A DNA stretch of 64,000 bases from Melanocharis versteri (Eukaryota > Chordata > Aves > Passeriformes > Melanocharitidae). Position 1 is the stretch's first letter, and every line of letters begins with the position of its first letter. The stretch spans positions 1,512,746 through 1,576,745 of the forward strand of contig VZTG01006027.1 of NCBI GenBank assembly GCA_013397845.1, written 5' to 3'. This document shows, piece after piece, positions 38,801 to 51,010 of this stretch. Position numbers and translations under genes: made by a program. Below the pieces are notes generated by a model. The model did not search any database and had not been told where the DNA came from. It saw only the letters and a list, made by a program, of their open reading frames with translations.

Positions 38801-41800
38801 TACCAGTGTCTTTAAAAATAGTATGGACGTTTGCATGCATGCATAATCACTTAAGGTGCTTATGCTATAATTTATTGAGACCTATGACGTGAGAATTCTT
38901 GGTTTATAAAAATCCAGCCTTTAATGACTACTGTAAAAAATAATTGTAATTAAAGTTTAATCACCGTATAAAATGCAGAAATGTTTAAAACCATACTTTT
39001 GCTTTCTAACCAATAGGTGGTGTAGAATTTACCAGAGTGCTGCTGGTACATTACATTACTAGGGTTGCAGGAACCTAGTCATTTCATAGTAAGAATTAAT
39101 TGGGCAAATCAATTTTTTATTGGCAAGATTTGACTGGGGTACTGAATCAATTTCCGTAATTTTTTACTTTCATCCTTTTTTTAAAAAAAAAGGCCCTGCA
39201 ATATATAAAGTATGCAGAGCAGTCACTGATTTACAGTTGAAGTGCAACCAGCTTTGGGAGAAACACAGAAGCTGTTTAACAGCAGGACTGCTCTGTGGCT
39301 TAGGGCAGGAAACAAGGATGCTCCTTCCAGTTGGAGCTGCTGGAGGTGTAACATGCTGGTGAAGCCTGTTGTGTGATTTCTCAGTTGGCTGATCTGACTA
39401 TCAGAGAAGAGGCTGCTACTAGTTCCAGCTAAAAGAATTACTCATTTAACTCAGTTGAACCAGTGCTGGTGCTTTGATGCTGAAGATTAAAGTTCAGTGC
39501 CCACTGGCAGTCACTGGGGGTTGGCTAGCTTAGAGTGTATGACATTGTTGCTATATAATTATCTATGCTGGGATCTGTTTGTGGCATTAGGCTTGATATA
39601 TCTTCTGTTTCAAAGTCTGCTGTAAGTTCGCTGGCTGTTAGAGAGCTTGCATTTTGTATGAGTTGCTGATTATTAACTTACCCCTCACTTGGGTTTAGAA
39701 GAAGCTGTTTCACAGAATGAGGAGTTACTTTTCTAGTACAGGGTACATTTGCAGCTCTTACTCATATAGAGACATAAGAATTATTTCACTCGGTCATATA
39801 TTCATTTGAAGACTAAAAAAATTGTGCTTACCTGCTCTTTAAGTGGTTGAATACTATAGTTAGAAAGTAGATAAATGGATAGGGGTGTATGATGCACCTC
39901 TGTTACTGTACTAACAGCAACAGCCAGTTCCTCAGTTAAAAAATGCGTACTTACCTTTCCAGTATCAGTCTCTTCCTCTCTCTATTTTATACATAAAAAG
40001 TCCCAGGTTGATTTTAAATTTTACCGTGTTGAAACGAGAGACAGACATGAATTCTGCAAATAATCCTCACAGAGCTTCTCTGCCAGTAACCCTGAGTCTT
40101 TTTCAGGGGTGTAAAATCTCGTATTCGCTTGTCTTCCTGATCCTATCAGTGACAGCTTTGCATAGACTGATGCTGGTATCAGTAGTGGAAACCTGTATCT
40201 TTGCTTCATCTCCGGATCAGGTAATTCTGCCTGAAGTATTAACTTGCTGCAATCACTTAACAAGATGGTGTCTGCATTCTTGCTTTGTGTAGATCACAAG
40301 TTGTTCATATTTGGATCCTCTGGAATGAAAATAATCTAAGTTTAAGAACATTATCATTCACTGAAATTATCTTACTTCCCATTATGTTTTAACTTTCAGA
40401 CTTTTCCTCCATGCTATTTTGGACATAATTTTTGAGAAGGATTCTCCATGTGTTGACCCCTTATGTCCATGCAGAGTCCCTTGGAACATGCATATTCAGA
40501 ACCTCTCTGGAGAGCCAAGCCTCTGCTTTGTTCTGCTTGTCAGAACAGCTTGTGATTTTCCTGCATTTCCAGTAGAGCTTGAAATTAGTCAGATACTGAT
40601 GTTGTACTGGAACAAGCATGGGAGTCAAAATTAACATGGCTTTTATTTGTAGCTTGTTTTGTGCATGGTGATAATCTGTAACATTAGAAGCAGTGCTTGC
40701 TGCACTGCCTTCCTTGGGCACGTCTGAGCGTTGGTTTATGGCAAAGCCAGCTGGGTGGCACTGCTTCCTGGCTGGAATGTTTGCGGGCAAATTTAGTGTG
40801 GCACTGAGCCTTGTGTGGTTACGGTTGTGTGGGTTCCAGGTGGCTTGAGGATGGGCGGAGGCTGCCCTCCAGAAAACACTGATGAGAGTGCAGAGGGAGT
40901 GCAAGGGATCCTTACCTATCTCTGTATTTAGAACTGCTCTTTAGTATCTCAGTGGTAAGTGTAAACCTGGGTTTTAAGAGAGGAAAACATTTGAAGAAGA
41001 TAAAGTTCAAAGCTTTTGATTAGAGTTTCCTGCCAGTGTCTTACTTAAAATGGAAACACAAGTCTCTGCTTTTTTATCACTCTTATCAACCTGTAGTTGA
41101 CACCATCACTCCTACACATACATCAGTTGTCTACCTTGCCCCTCGCAACTGCGGGATCATACCTGCAGGCATAATATATTGGGTGCTTTCATTGTCGCTG
41201 ATTGTACCCTAGAAATGTAATTGTGATTCTTCATATTGTCCTGGTGCCTCAGTGTTAGAATGTGATGGATGAGAGGTGTTTTTACATCTGGCAATTGCAT
41301 GTATTAGTGTTTGCATGAATAGGCTGGTTGCAATTAGTGACTGGGCAGTAAGTGTTTCATGCTTAGAAGGGATCATCCCTGGAGAGTTGTAGGGGTTCCA
41401 CAGTGATATTTTGGATTGAAGATGTAGAACTTGGGGGAAGTCGAAGTGGGTCTACTGAAAAATGGAGTGAGTTTAGCAAGAATAAATAATCCCTACAAAT
41501 CTGTGGTCTTTGTTTTCCACTTTTGGCCACAGTTCTCTCTTCAAGTACCTGGTGATTCACCGCTGCTGATTGCAGAGTCCTACCTGTGTGCACAGACACC
41601 TTCACTGTGTTTCAGTTAAATACTTATTCTGAAGCTCACACATGAAAATGGGTGATTTCATCGAATTAAGTGTAAGCAGAGCAGTGACCACTGTGTTGAC
41701 TACAGATTAGATTTAATAGGCGGTGGTTTGTTGTTTGATTGGTGTGGCACTGCTGCCAGTGAAATCTGGTACTTCATGTGGCTGTAGTACCCTTTCAGTG

Positions 41801-43920
41801 ACTCTTATTGATTTTTTTTTCTGTTTTTTTCCCTTCCTCTAACTCAGGGTATTGTTACAGTAAAAGCTGACATGTGGAAAAAAAAGATAGCAATAGATGT
41901 TTCTGGGACTTGCATACCAAGCACACAATTGTTTTTATGCCTCTTTGAAATAGTTGCCTATGTCCAGCAATAATGATACACCGAGGAACAAATCAAAACC
42001 TGGTCAGATCAGTACCAGAGTTTTTCTCTTAATGAAAAGAGTATATTCTTGCTGCACAGTCGGTTGCTAGCTCCAAGAAAAGCTGGAAAGCGCTGCTTGT
42101 CCCTCAGAAGCATTTCCCTGCTGACATGGTTTTGATGAGTGTGTGAAGGGAATACCGTCTGCCTTGGGGATGGTAGAGGGAGCTGTGTAACACAGGGCTC
42201 CTGAGGGATTACAAAGCTGTAGGACATTCAGAAGCGCTGAGGAGAGAGAAAAGAAGGGCAAAGGGACTCTTCTTCTGCAAAGGGAGGAGCAGGCTTTTGA
42301 AGCAAGGTGTGGGTACAGTTTCTCTTGTGTTTTTGTATCGTCTCAGTACATCCCAGCTCTTGCCTCTCAGGAGTTTTACCAAGTTGCCTTCTTCCTATCC
42401 CCATAAGTCATTAGTGACATGATGGAGCATCCTCTGTAGCCTCTGCAGGCTTAGCTGTGATTTAGATCACTGCACCGGTATGCTAATTGGCTGCTTCCTC
42501 CTGTTGTCATGTGCAGACTCTGTAGGTGTCCTTGCTTTCAGTCCTCATGAGTTTCATGGTTCTGCAGTCTTGGAGGCAAGTGGTTGAAAGGGCTCTCACA
42601 GGAATGCCTTGGCTTAGAGATGCCATAGGTTTTCCTGATGAATTGATTTCTCCCATAGATTGTAGAACTGGTCTTCTTGACTGAGTGTACTGATCGTTCA
42701 GATCTCTTGGAAACTCTCTTGGGCTTACTCAGTTTCCTCTAGGGTAATTTAAAAAGGAATTTTGCCTCCATTTGATGTACTGCTGTTCCACTTGTCCTAC
42801 AACGTCAGAACTTTATGGATGTCCAAAAGAAAATCCAGTTTTAATAGAAAATTATAAAACTGGAAAAGAACAAAGCAGACAAGAAAATTCTGTAGCTAAT
42901 GTACACTCAAGCACAAGTGTTGTGGAATAACTAACACTGTTAGTGCTGGTAATTATATCTGTATTGTGCTATAACAAAACACTCTTCATGGACCATGTTG
43001 CTTTATCTACTGGTCGGGAGGTCACAGACTATAAATCCCCCTGTTTGTGTAGGGCTGAAATAGGCAAGTGGAAATGCAAGTGACTGTATATGGGAGGATT
43101 GAAGAATTGCCGGAAAGCCTGGAGTCACTCCAGGGCTGATGGAAGGTTGTGAAATGGTGAAGCATTCGGGGGGTGTTGTGCAGTGAGATGCTGTTAGAAC
43201 AGTTCCCATCCATCCCATGGAGGGAGGATGGATTGATATGGGAGCTCAGTAACCCATTGTTGTACCTGTGGATAGGTACATCCGTGGCATCAACACCCAC
43301 AGCCAAATCAAAACAACAGCAATACATGTTCAGCCTTCACCTTTCATGCCCTAGAAGGTGAAATCGACAGCAAGAGCAAACATCTTCATTTTACATCGGA
43401 GTTAAGAGTGATGTTCAACCTTTAACCTTTACATTTTCTTGTTTCATTAGAATACTTCTGAAATGGACTTAATAAAACCTCAGTTCTGATGATTATCTCT
43501 TCAGAGATGTCGCAGTGTATCCCAGCTGCAGAGGAAGTTCTGCATAGCATTAATTATGCACTGAAAATACAAAGAAAGCACTTGACATTTTTCCCAGATC
43601 CATATTGTGTTGTTTTACTGGTTTTAAGTTTTGAGGTTTTTTGGCATTATCTTCATTGATTCAAAAAATGGGCTTTGAAAACCTGTTCTAGAACTTGCTT
43701 TAGGTGTACAGGTTTTTCCCTCACTGATACATGATGATCAAAGAAAATAGTTACTTACTCTCCCTGAAGGTTGTTTTGAGCTATATCTGGAGGACTGTAG
43801 CTAAACATGACTAATGAGATCATTGGCAATTACTTCCTGTGTTGCCTTTCCTGGAAACAAAACAAATAGAAACATTTTGTTTGTCCATTGGTTGCATTAT
43901 TATTAAATCAGTAAATCAAA
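35814..43920. other. AT-rich non-coding stretch
   Basis: No gene, RNA or mobile element was recognised. Frames of up to 147 codons occur (for example 40461-40904 on the - strand) without recognisable domains. A 12-base palindrome of alternating purine and pyrimidine, TGCATGCATGCA, lies at 38832-38843. The interval 40107-40220 has splice-site-like borders and is described as a finding. Confidence 0.7.
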
Positions 43921-43972
43921 CCTGCTGATCCTGTTGGGTCCTTTCCAAGTCAGCAGATTCTGGGATTCTATG
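43921..43972 (+). mobile_element. CR1 LINE 3'-end fragment
   Basis: The order GATCCTGTTGGGTCC, then TTTCCAAGTCAG, then ATTCTGGGATTCTATG matches the terminal 3' region of avian CR1. In CR1 a GTTGGGTCCCTTCCAACTCAG-type block is followed by short repeats of ATTCTATG or ATTCTGTG. CR1 is a non-LTR retrotransposon that inserts as heavily 5'-truncated copies, so a piece of about 50 bases with only the 3' end is typical. No reverse transcriptase sequence is present. Mismatches in the core suggest an old insertion. The left border is uncertain. Confidence 0.8.
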
Positions 43973-45817
43973 CACATTACCATTTCACAGGATGGTCAGG
44001 AGACTTTGATTTTGTAGCACACTCAGGAGCAAATTACATTTGGGGTCTGGTGCATACACAGAGCTTTATTACTGTTCATGGCTTATTTACTCTTCTTTCT
44101 TTCAGAACAATAGTGAGTACCATATTTTTAAAAATAATTAGCCTCAATGGAAATCAGAGTAAACTTCTGCATGGTTGAGCTAGACCTGTAGGGGTGGTGC
44201 TCTCATTTTATAAATAAAAGAACTTAAAGTGTGGAAATAAAAATGAAGCTATGGAGGCAGTTGGTAACAGTGCCACTGATAAAAGTTTGCATCATCTGAT
44301 GCAAAGTCTATTGTTCCTCTGTGATTCAGTGGAATTTAGCTGCAAGAAGCTACATGGTATTCTTCTGTTTAACCTGGAATACTGACAGAAGCAGCAGCAA
44401 AATGGAACTTTTTGATTTATTTTTAAATTTTACTTCTTGTGTCACAACAGATAGAACAATTATACGTAATGAATGAAGTTGATCTCTTAGGTGTTCTGTA
44501 ACAAATAAAAAACAAAGATCTTCAAAGAAATAAGAGGGAAGCTGTTAAGAATTCTCAGCTTCTCCTAAAACGCAAGTCTGCTCACACTTCCATATGAAGT
44601 CCTGTTCTGAGCAAATCAGCAACCCCTAAGTGAGAGCCCGTGGAGCTTCCACAGCAGCAGCATCTTTGATGCAGTTTATCTGAGAAGTTGGCAGCATATC
44701 CCTTGTCTCAAGTGACGTAGGCCCTAGTGAGTCCAGAGAGAGGGAGAGAATCCTTTCTTGCTTCTTAATGCTGGAATTATTTTGAGTAGTCACCTCCCAT
44801 CTCTCTGTTGGTCTTGGTCTCCATCCCTTGCTGCTACAGGCAGCAGTAGCCGCGAGGGTGTTGTGCTGTGGCCAGCGTGGAGCAGGATTCATTCTGCGTG
44901 GAATTTCCATACAGAAATGTGATGAAAGGGTGGCAGTGGATATGAAACTAGAATGTGTTATTTGAGCACTGTAATTGCAACAGTACTTTGAAAATACTTT
45001 GAGGCTTGAAAAGAGATTTCATTTAATTGTAATTTGGCTTGTCAGTTAAAAGTACAGGGAGGACTCTTCCAGCATGATGTGTTGTGTTCACTGTCACTCC
45101 TGGAGAAAGGTAAGTTAGTTTGGAATGATCAGCTTGGACTTTGTGCAGCCTGGGCATGGAATTTACAGTGCTGAAACTGCTTGTTAATCTTATTTTGCCT
45201 TTACATATCTGGCTTTAAAATAAAGCTTCAAAACAGCACATGCTGCATATTGGAAAGCAGGGGGAGCTCTTTCTGTCTGCTGCATTTAAAGAGATCGGTA
45301 TTTGTGCTAGTTCTGAGTAAAAATGTTCCCAGCCTCCTGATAAAGCTGTAGTTAGGAGGGTGTACCAGCTCCTTTCCATGAAGATATATACCTTTGAGAT
45401 GAACATGGAGTCAGCCTTTCAGAGTGCTCCTCCTGTTTCTCTCATTTCACCGGGTACTTGTAAAAGGAAGTGTTTGCAAGCCAGATCAGTAGGGTGAAGA
45501 AGCATGTCTGATGTGGGATGGAGACTGTGTGTGTGAATGTATGCTGGGATGGGAGGGAGGGAGTCAAAGAAGTTACACCAGAGTTTTTACACCAAACTCT
45601 GTCTTCATGACAGTAGTCACAGTAAAATCTCTAAACCAAAACCTGCTGAAGGGCTGAGGGGCTGTAATTTCCATTGACTTCAAAGGAATTGCTAATGCCC
45701 AATTTCTGTCAGCATTTGACCTCCTGAAAATTCAGCGGAATAAAGCCTCAAGGTGTGAGTCCTTTCTGAATGCTTTAGAGACCAGAGTGTGTTTTGTCTT
45801 AAAATCTCTGAATAATA
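43973..45817. other. AT-rich non-coding stretch between two CR1 fragments
   Basis: No gene was recognised. A strong donor-like site (AAAG followed by GTAAGT) lies at 45106-45115 and is treated as a finding. The two flanking CR1 pieces are in opposite orientation and are separate insertions. Confidence 0.65.
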
Positions 45818-45882
45818 TATGTTGGAAGGGACTTTTGGAGGTCATCTGGTCCAACCCTTCTTCAAAGCAATGTCTTTAAACC
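45818..45882 (-). mobile_element. CR1 LINE 3'-end fragment, reverse orientation
   Basis: TTGGAAGGGACTTTTGGAGG followed by TCATCTGGTCCAACCC is the reverse-complement view of the CR1 3' region (GGTTGGACTAGATGATCTCC, then AGAGGTCCCTTCCAA). It is followed by TCAAAGCAATG, similar to the TAAAGCAGG-type continuation seen inside many avian CR1 copies. The sequence to the left, which should hold the terminal ATTCTATG repeats, is degraded to AATAATATATG. This is a 5'-truncated, non-autonomous remnant with no coding sequence. Confidence 0.85.
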
Positions 45883-48800
45883 TTTTATGGCATCCTTGTA
45901 AGACTGGGCATATATGAGTGGTTTGAAGCTTTGTCAGGTTTCACTCAGTCATAAACCATTAACTGTAACCCTTTTAGCTGGAGCTAAACAGTGGGGAAAA
46001 GCCCATCTTCACAAACTGAGCCCTCACACTCTCTGTGGCTGACATACAATGCTGACTTAAATATGTTTAGTCTTGAAATACAACAGTAGTAGTTGGTAGG
46101 ATAGTTCCTGTGGGTGTATGTTGGGGCTCTTATCGTTGCAGATTGACCAGGCTGAGGCTTATAGGATGTGTTCACTCATAGGAAATGTTCTTTCTGATAG
46201 TCTCTGGCCAACTTAATGCCTTCAATACACCAGTTCAGTTTTAGGAGGATGTGCTGCCCTGCATTCATAGTGTCAGGGGTGCTTAAGTCAGGCATTTGAT
46301 TGCCCTTGCCCTATTACATGCAGGGAGAGCCATCTCTTGTAGGGTACCACAGCTCACACACACAGAGCGAAGGCAGCTAATGGTACTTTCAGGTCATTAT
46401 CTTTGCTTAGCATTACTGTCACTTCGTTGTTTGTAAGGCACGGGTCAGATAGGCAGTCTGCTCATTCCGATTCTGGAGCTGATGGATAATGCATCTGTTT
46501 CCTTTGAATTGGCTTGCTAAGATGAGAATGTGAGCAGCTAAATAACTGGAGTCAAGAATAAATGCTTAGCCCTTGCTTGGGTAATCAATCTCACAGACTC
46601 AATAGGAGGCATGGTACGGAAATAGCAGAAAAGAGAATCTGAAAAGATGTGGGATGATTTCTTTAGCGTAAATGTGGTTTCATGTCACTTTATTTCCGTG
46701 GCTCACTATATCTAATATAAACAATGAAAGACAGAAGAGAACTGGCTTTGTGAGGGTGGAATCAAATATGAATAAATTTAACATTTAAGCTGCAGAGAGC
46801 TCTAGTAGAACTTTTTTGAGTTACGTCTGACACTTATCCTGTCATTAGTGGCTGAAAAATGTTTCAGCCTTTTTATTCAGCAATGCTCAAAAAAAGAATA
46901 AGAGTCATTTTAACCCTTCGTCCTACTGCTATACAGAGTTCTCGTTTAATGCTGTTTTTAGGGAAAGCTAAGCATGCCTTCGAACAAATAATAAATGTAA
47001 ACTATCTCCCCAGGTAGAGGTAGTAACAGAAGCAAGAGAGAATGGAGGAGTAAGCAGTAAAAACCAGGAGTAAGCAGCTTTATTGTAAAAGTACAATCAA
47101 GGCATGTTTACCGCTGGTGTGGTGCTTTATCCTCACATCTTTCCAGCTGCCCACTAAAACCGAGGAATTTTGCATTAAGCACGTCACCCTGCTTGTGTGG
47201 TGACTCTGTTGTGACAGTGCCTGCAGGCCCCAATTGGGACTAAGACCATACCGTGGTTGGCACAGTACAAATGAGGAAAATTAAGTCAGTCTTTTCCCAA
47301 GAAACTCACTAGAGAAGAATCTAGCTGTGGTTAAGTCTCTGTGGATGCATACTTAATTTTAAAAATTCAGCTTCTGTTATAAAGAATATAAAATACAAAA
47401 TATTCCTCTTTCTGTTTTGCAGTTGTTTTTATATGTATCAGTGTCTGATGGAGGACAGCAGAGCAATCTACCAGAGAATACCCGCATACACTACGTGCTT
47501 GTTTTATTTGTCTTGCATTGTGATTGTACTTAGATTAGTTTTTATTTATCTGGCACATACTACAGGCAACTCTGAATGTGTATTTTGTAGGTTTATCTGA
47601 TGAGCATGGCAGGGCAGGCATGTCTGTGGTTTTTATTGTTTCTCTCATATCCCCAGCATTTGGTAGGAGAGGGCTTTGCAACTGGAGCATTTTCTGACTG
47701 CAGGACTCCATCATTGCAGGATTATTTTTTTCCAAGTAATTCCTCTTTACATTCTGCTCTGAAATCCCACTGGGTGCCTGCTCAGCAGTGCTTTAACTTC
47801 TGAATATTGAAACCAGCAGGTATGGTGAGAATGGAATATTTTAAACAGCAGAAGAGACACTTGGTGTAGTGTATAATATCTGGCTCTCTCTATGCTGCGC
47901 TGGAGACAAAAGCTGTGTGAGAGTCACTTGGGGTACAGCTGTTCATGGACCAGTGACAGGGACTTCCAGAGTATGTGAAGCTCTAAAACAGGAGAGTGGT
48001 GCTGGGTGCTGAGAAAAAGAAAAAAACAGAAAGACATCTCTGGATTGGTAACTCAGCTTTTAAGATAATCTTCTAAACCAAAAAAATTTTTCTTGGCAAA
48101 ACTGTAAGATGAAAGACATTTATCCAAAGGTAGACATTTATGGGTAAAGCATCTTATTTTAGTGCCTGTCTGCTGTACAGTTTGGAGATCATTATGGTAA
48201 ATGCTTATCCTTTTAGATTAAGCTGTTGGCTGTGATACAATTGGAATTAGTTACGTGCAAAGGTTTTTGTAACCAAGTGTGACTTCCAGCAGAAAAAGAA
48301 AAATGCAAGAGAAACTACATGAGCATATAAAGTAGGTTTGTGTGGGTCAAGGAAGCAGAAAGAAGAGTGATTTGGGGCTAAAATACGATAGCTCCCTGTC
48401 AAATCCCTGAATTAATGCTCTCCTGGCAAGCAGGCATGTGGGCATGGGTAGGGGTGTTTGAGAAAAGTGAAATAAATTACAATCCAGAAATGGGATTCTT
48501 GAGCAAGGTGTTTTTCTTTTTCTTGGATGGGAGAAATAGCTGAGTAGTTACTTTCTTACAAAGTCAAAAGAGGCCACCTTTGACATAAGGTCTCTATGGG
48601 GAACAGTACAGAATGTGAAAGAGAAAATAACAGGGAATGTTTTTTAAGGGGTCCATTTCTTTTTCTTATGAGGGCTATTGAAATAGAAAACCTCCCAGAG
48701 CACAGCAAAAAGCAAATGCAACTTAATTATGTTACTGATACTCTTCTTCTGAAATGCCTTTCTTAGTTGTCTAAAAAACAGGAAAAGAAATGCTAATTCT

Positions 48801-50810
48801 GCGGTATGATTGTTTCCTTGCTATGTTTAATTTCTTTGCATGTTTAATTCACTCTGAACCTTAAAATAGTTTTCTGGTGCTTGCCTTGCTGGCCTCTTGT
48901 GCTTTATTTACTTCTGAATTGATTTTCAAGCTTTCACTCACTTCCTTTTGGCATGAAGATCTGTAGGGATAAGGGGGTTGTATCTCTTCCTCTGTCCTCT
49001 GCTGCTGTGCTTCCTCCCTTTCCTCTGTGTCGTGCAACACTGAGCTCATCAGCTGGATCTTTAATACTCCAAATGGAGGAGTTCTGTGATGGGAGTTGGG
49101 AAGCAATACTGTAATACAGTTGGCCTGTATGACTAATCAGTTAGATAAAGAATTCGGGCTGCAGAATAGCAGAGCCTTCATGCTTGATTGATGATAACAG
49201 CAGCCAGCTGACTTACTGCCCTTACTGCCAGCATCCCCCACACTATTAGAGAGGATTTCTAGCACAGGACAATAGATTTGTCCTAGTAAGCATAATGCTG
49301 GGGTTTGTAGCACATGACATCAAAACCAAAAGGAAAGCAGGTCAAAATGGATGGCTTGCTAAATATCCTTAGAAAAGCAGGAGTGGAAGAGTCTGGAACT
49401 ACTGTTTGCTCATCCCCTACCTGCACACTTCCTACCAAAAGGAGTGGATTAGTCTCTGTGCTCAGCACAGCGTAAAGAATCTCTCTCATTCCTAATGACC
49501 TTTACCATGGAGCTTGTTTTTCCTTGGCAAATTTCCCAGACCATAGGCAGGGCTGATTTCTTTGGCCAGTAGAAGTTATTCTCTTTGAGTCAGGGCTTAT
49601 GAAACTGCTATTATACATAAGGTAGGATATATGGAGGGAAATAAAGTATATTTAATGGAACCCATAAGGAAAAAGGGAAAGCTACACTTGTTTAATATAA
49701 ATGTATCTTAATTTCTTTTGTCTTACAAGCTGTAATCAGTTCTCAGAAAATCTTATTTGCTGTGGGCTTGGGATATTTTGTGTCTAGTGATGTGAACTTG
49801 CTGTGCTATCCACAAAGCCATGGATCATACTGGTTTATTGAAGCCACGAAGAAGTTGAAGTGGGAAAACTTTTTTTGTTGCAAAGAGAAAGATGAAAGTT
49901 TTCCTGGATGAAATCAAAATCTGTTTATGAGTCTCAGGAGAGCAATTCCACTCTCCTGCTTTACAGGAGAGAAAGGAGCCAAGAATATGGATGTTTCTAA
50001 TACATACACATAGTAATACTTTTTATGGATACTGTGAGCTTACCGGGTGTCAGGTGTTAGCAGATTGATTGCATTCAGTGTCACTGCAGAAAGTAAGCTG
50101 TATTTTTTTTCTGTTTAAATATCATTGTGACCACTGTTCTCATTAAACCTACTAAAACAGAAGCAAAAGGCACCTAAAATAATAGATATATACTGGATAC
50201 TTTATTTAGGTTGATGCAGATGCTGTTTGGAGCAGAACTCCACTGAGTACGTAAACTAATATTTAAGATATTTCTGTAATCAGACTTCAGTTGCTGGCTT
50301 GAGATACGTAGATTGATTTATTAACTATACAAAGAAATTGCCTCAACTGTAAATAGCTGGTAATGTTTTCTGCCTGGAATTTGAGCTTTGTGTTTGACTT
50401 AGTACCTGAGAGAGAAGTATTAAGCTACAGTACTGATTCTGATTTGAAGTTGAATGCTGAAAATTCGTTGTGAAGTTGTTAACAGCAGGGAGCTTCTTTT
50501 GTGAAGAACTAAATTAGAAGCTTTCACATCTTTCAGTACTGACAGACTAAATAACCTCAGCAACTGATGAAGTTTTTATTCTGTCACTGGCTCATCAATA
50601 GCTGTCCTTCTTTTCTAGGTCCCTTATTCATAACAAAATGATTTCAGTATAAAAGGGAGTTTAACCTTTCACAATTAGCCTTCACTTCCTGCTTGCTTCA
50701 TTCCCAGTTGCCACAATCTAAGCCACAGAAATACAATTACAATATTGAATGACAGGAATTTATGAGACAATTCAGTTCTGGAAGTGGATTTGTTGTTTGT
50801 GATGTAGGGA
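45883..50810. other. AT-rich non-coding stretch, includes candidate regulatory sequence
   Basis: No gene or further mobile element was recognised. The part at 46370-47290 has balanced composition with many TAAT-type and other short regulatory-like words and no simple repeats, and is described as a finding. Open frames are 81 codons or shorter. Confidence 0.65.
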
Positions 50811-51010
50811 CTTGTGTGAGTGGCTGAGAGCCGGATACCTGTGGCAGGGCTGACAGCCGACCCTTCCCGAGCGGCTGCACTGATGGGAGGCTTGCCAGGC
50901 GTGCAGCTCTGCGTGGTGGCTGCCAGTGGTTACTCATCCTTGGCTGCTTCCCTTCGTCTGCACGTGCCACATGAGCTTAACATCCAGCTATCACAGAAAT
51001 GGAAATGGGG
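50811..51010. other. Small GC-richer patch
   Basis: About 150 bases are clearly GC-richer, with around seven CpGs by eye. A 67-codon frame on the + strand and a 77-codon frame on the - strand overlap here. Neither resembles a known protein. Confidence 0.45.

Noticed and set aside
40461..40904. 147-codon open frame on the - strand.
   Set aside because: No recognisable domain, no linked exons, and a + strand frame overlaps part of it. Probably chance in a locally GC-richer segment.
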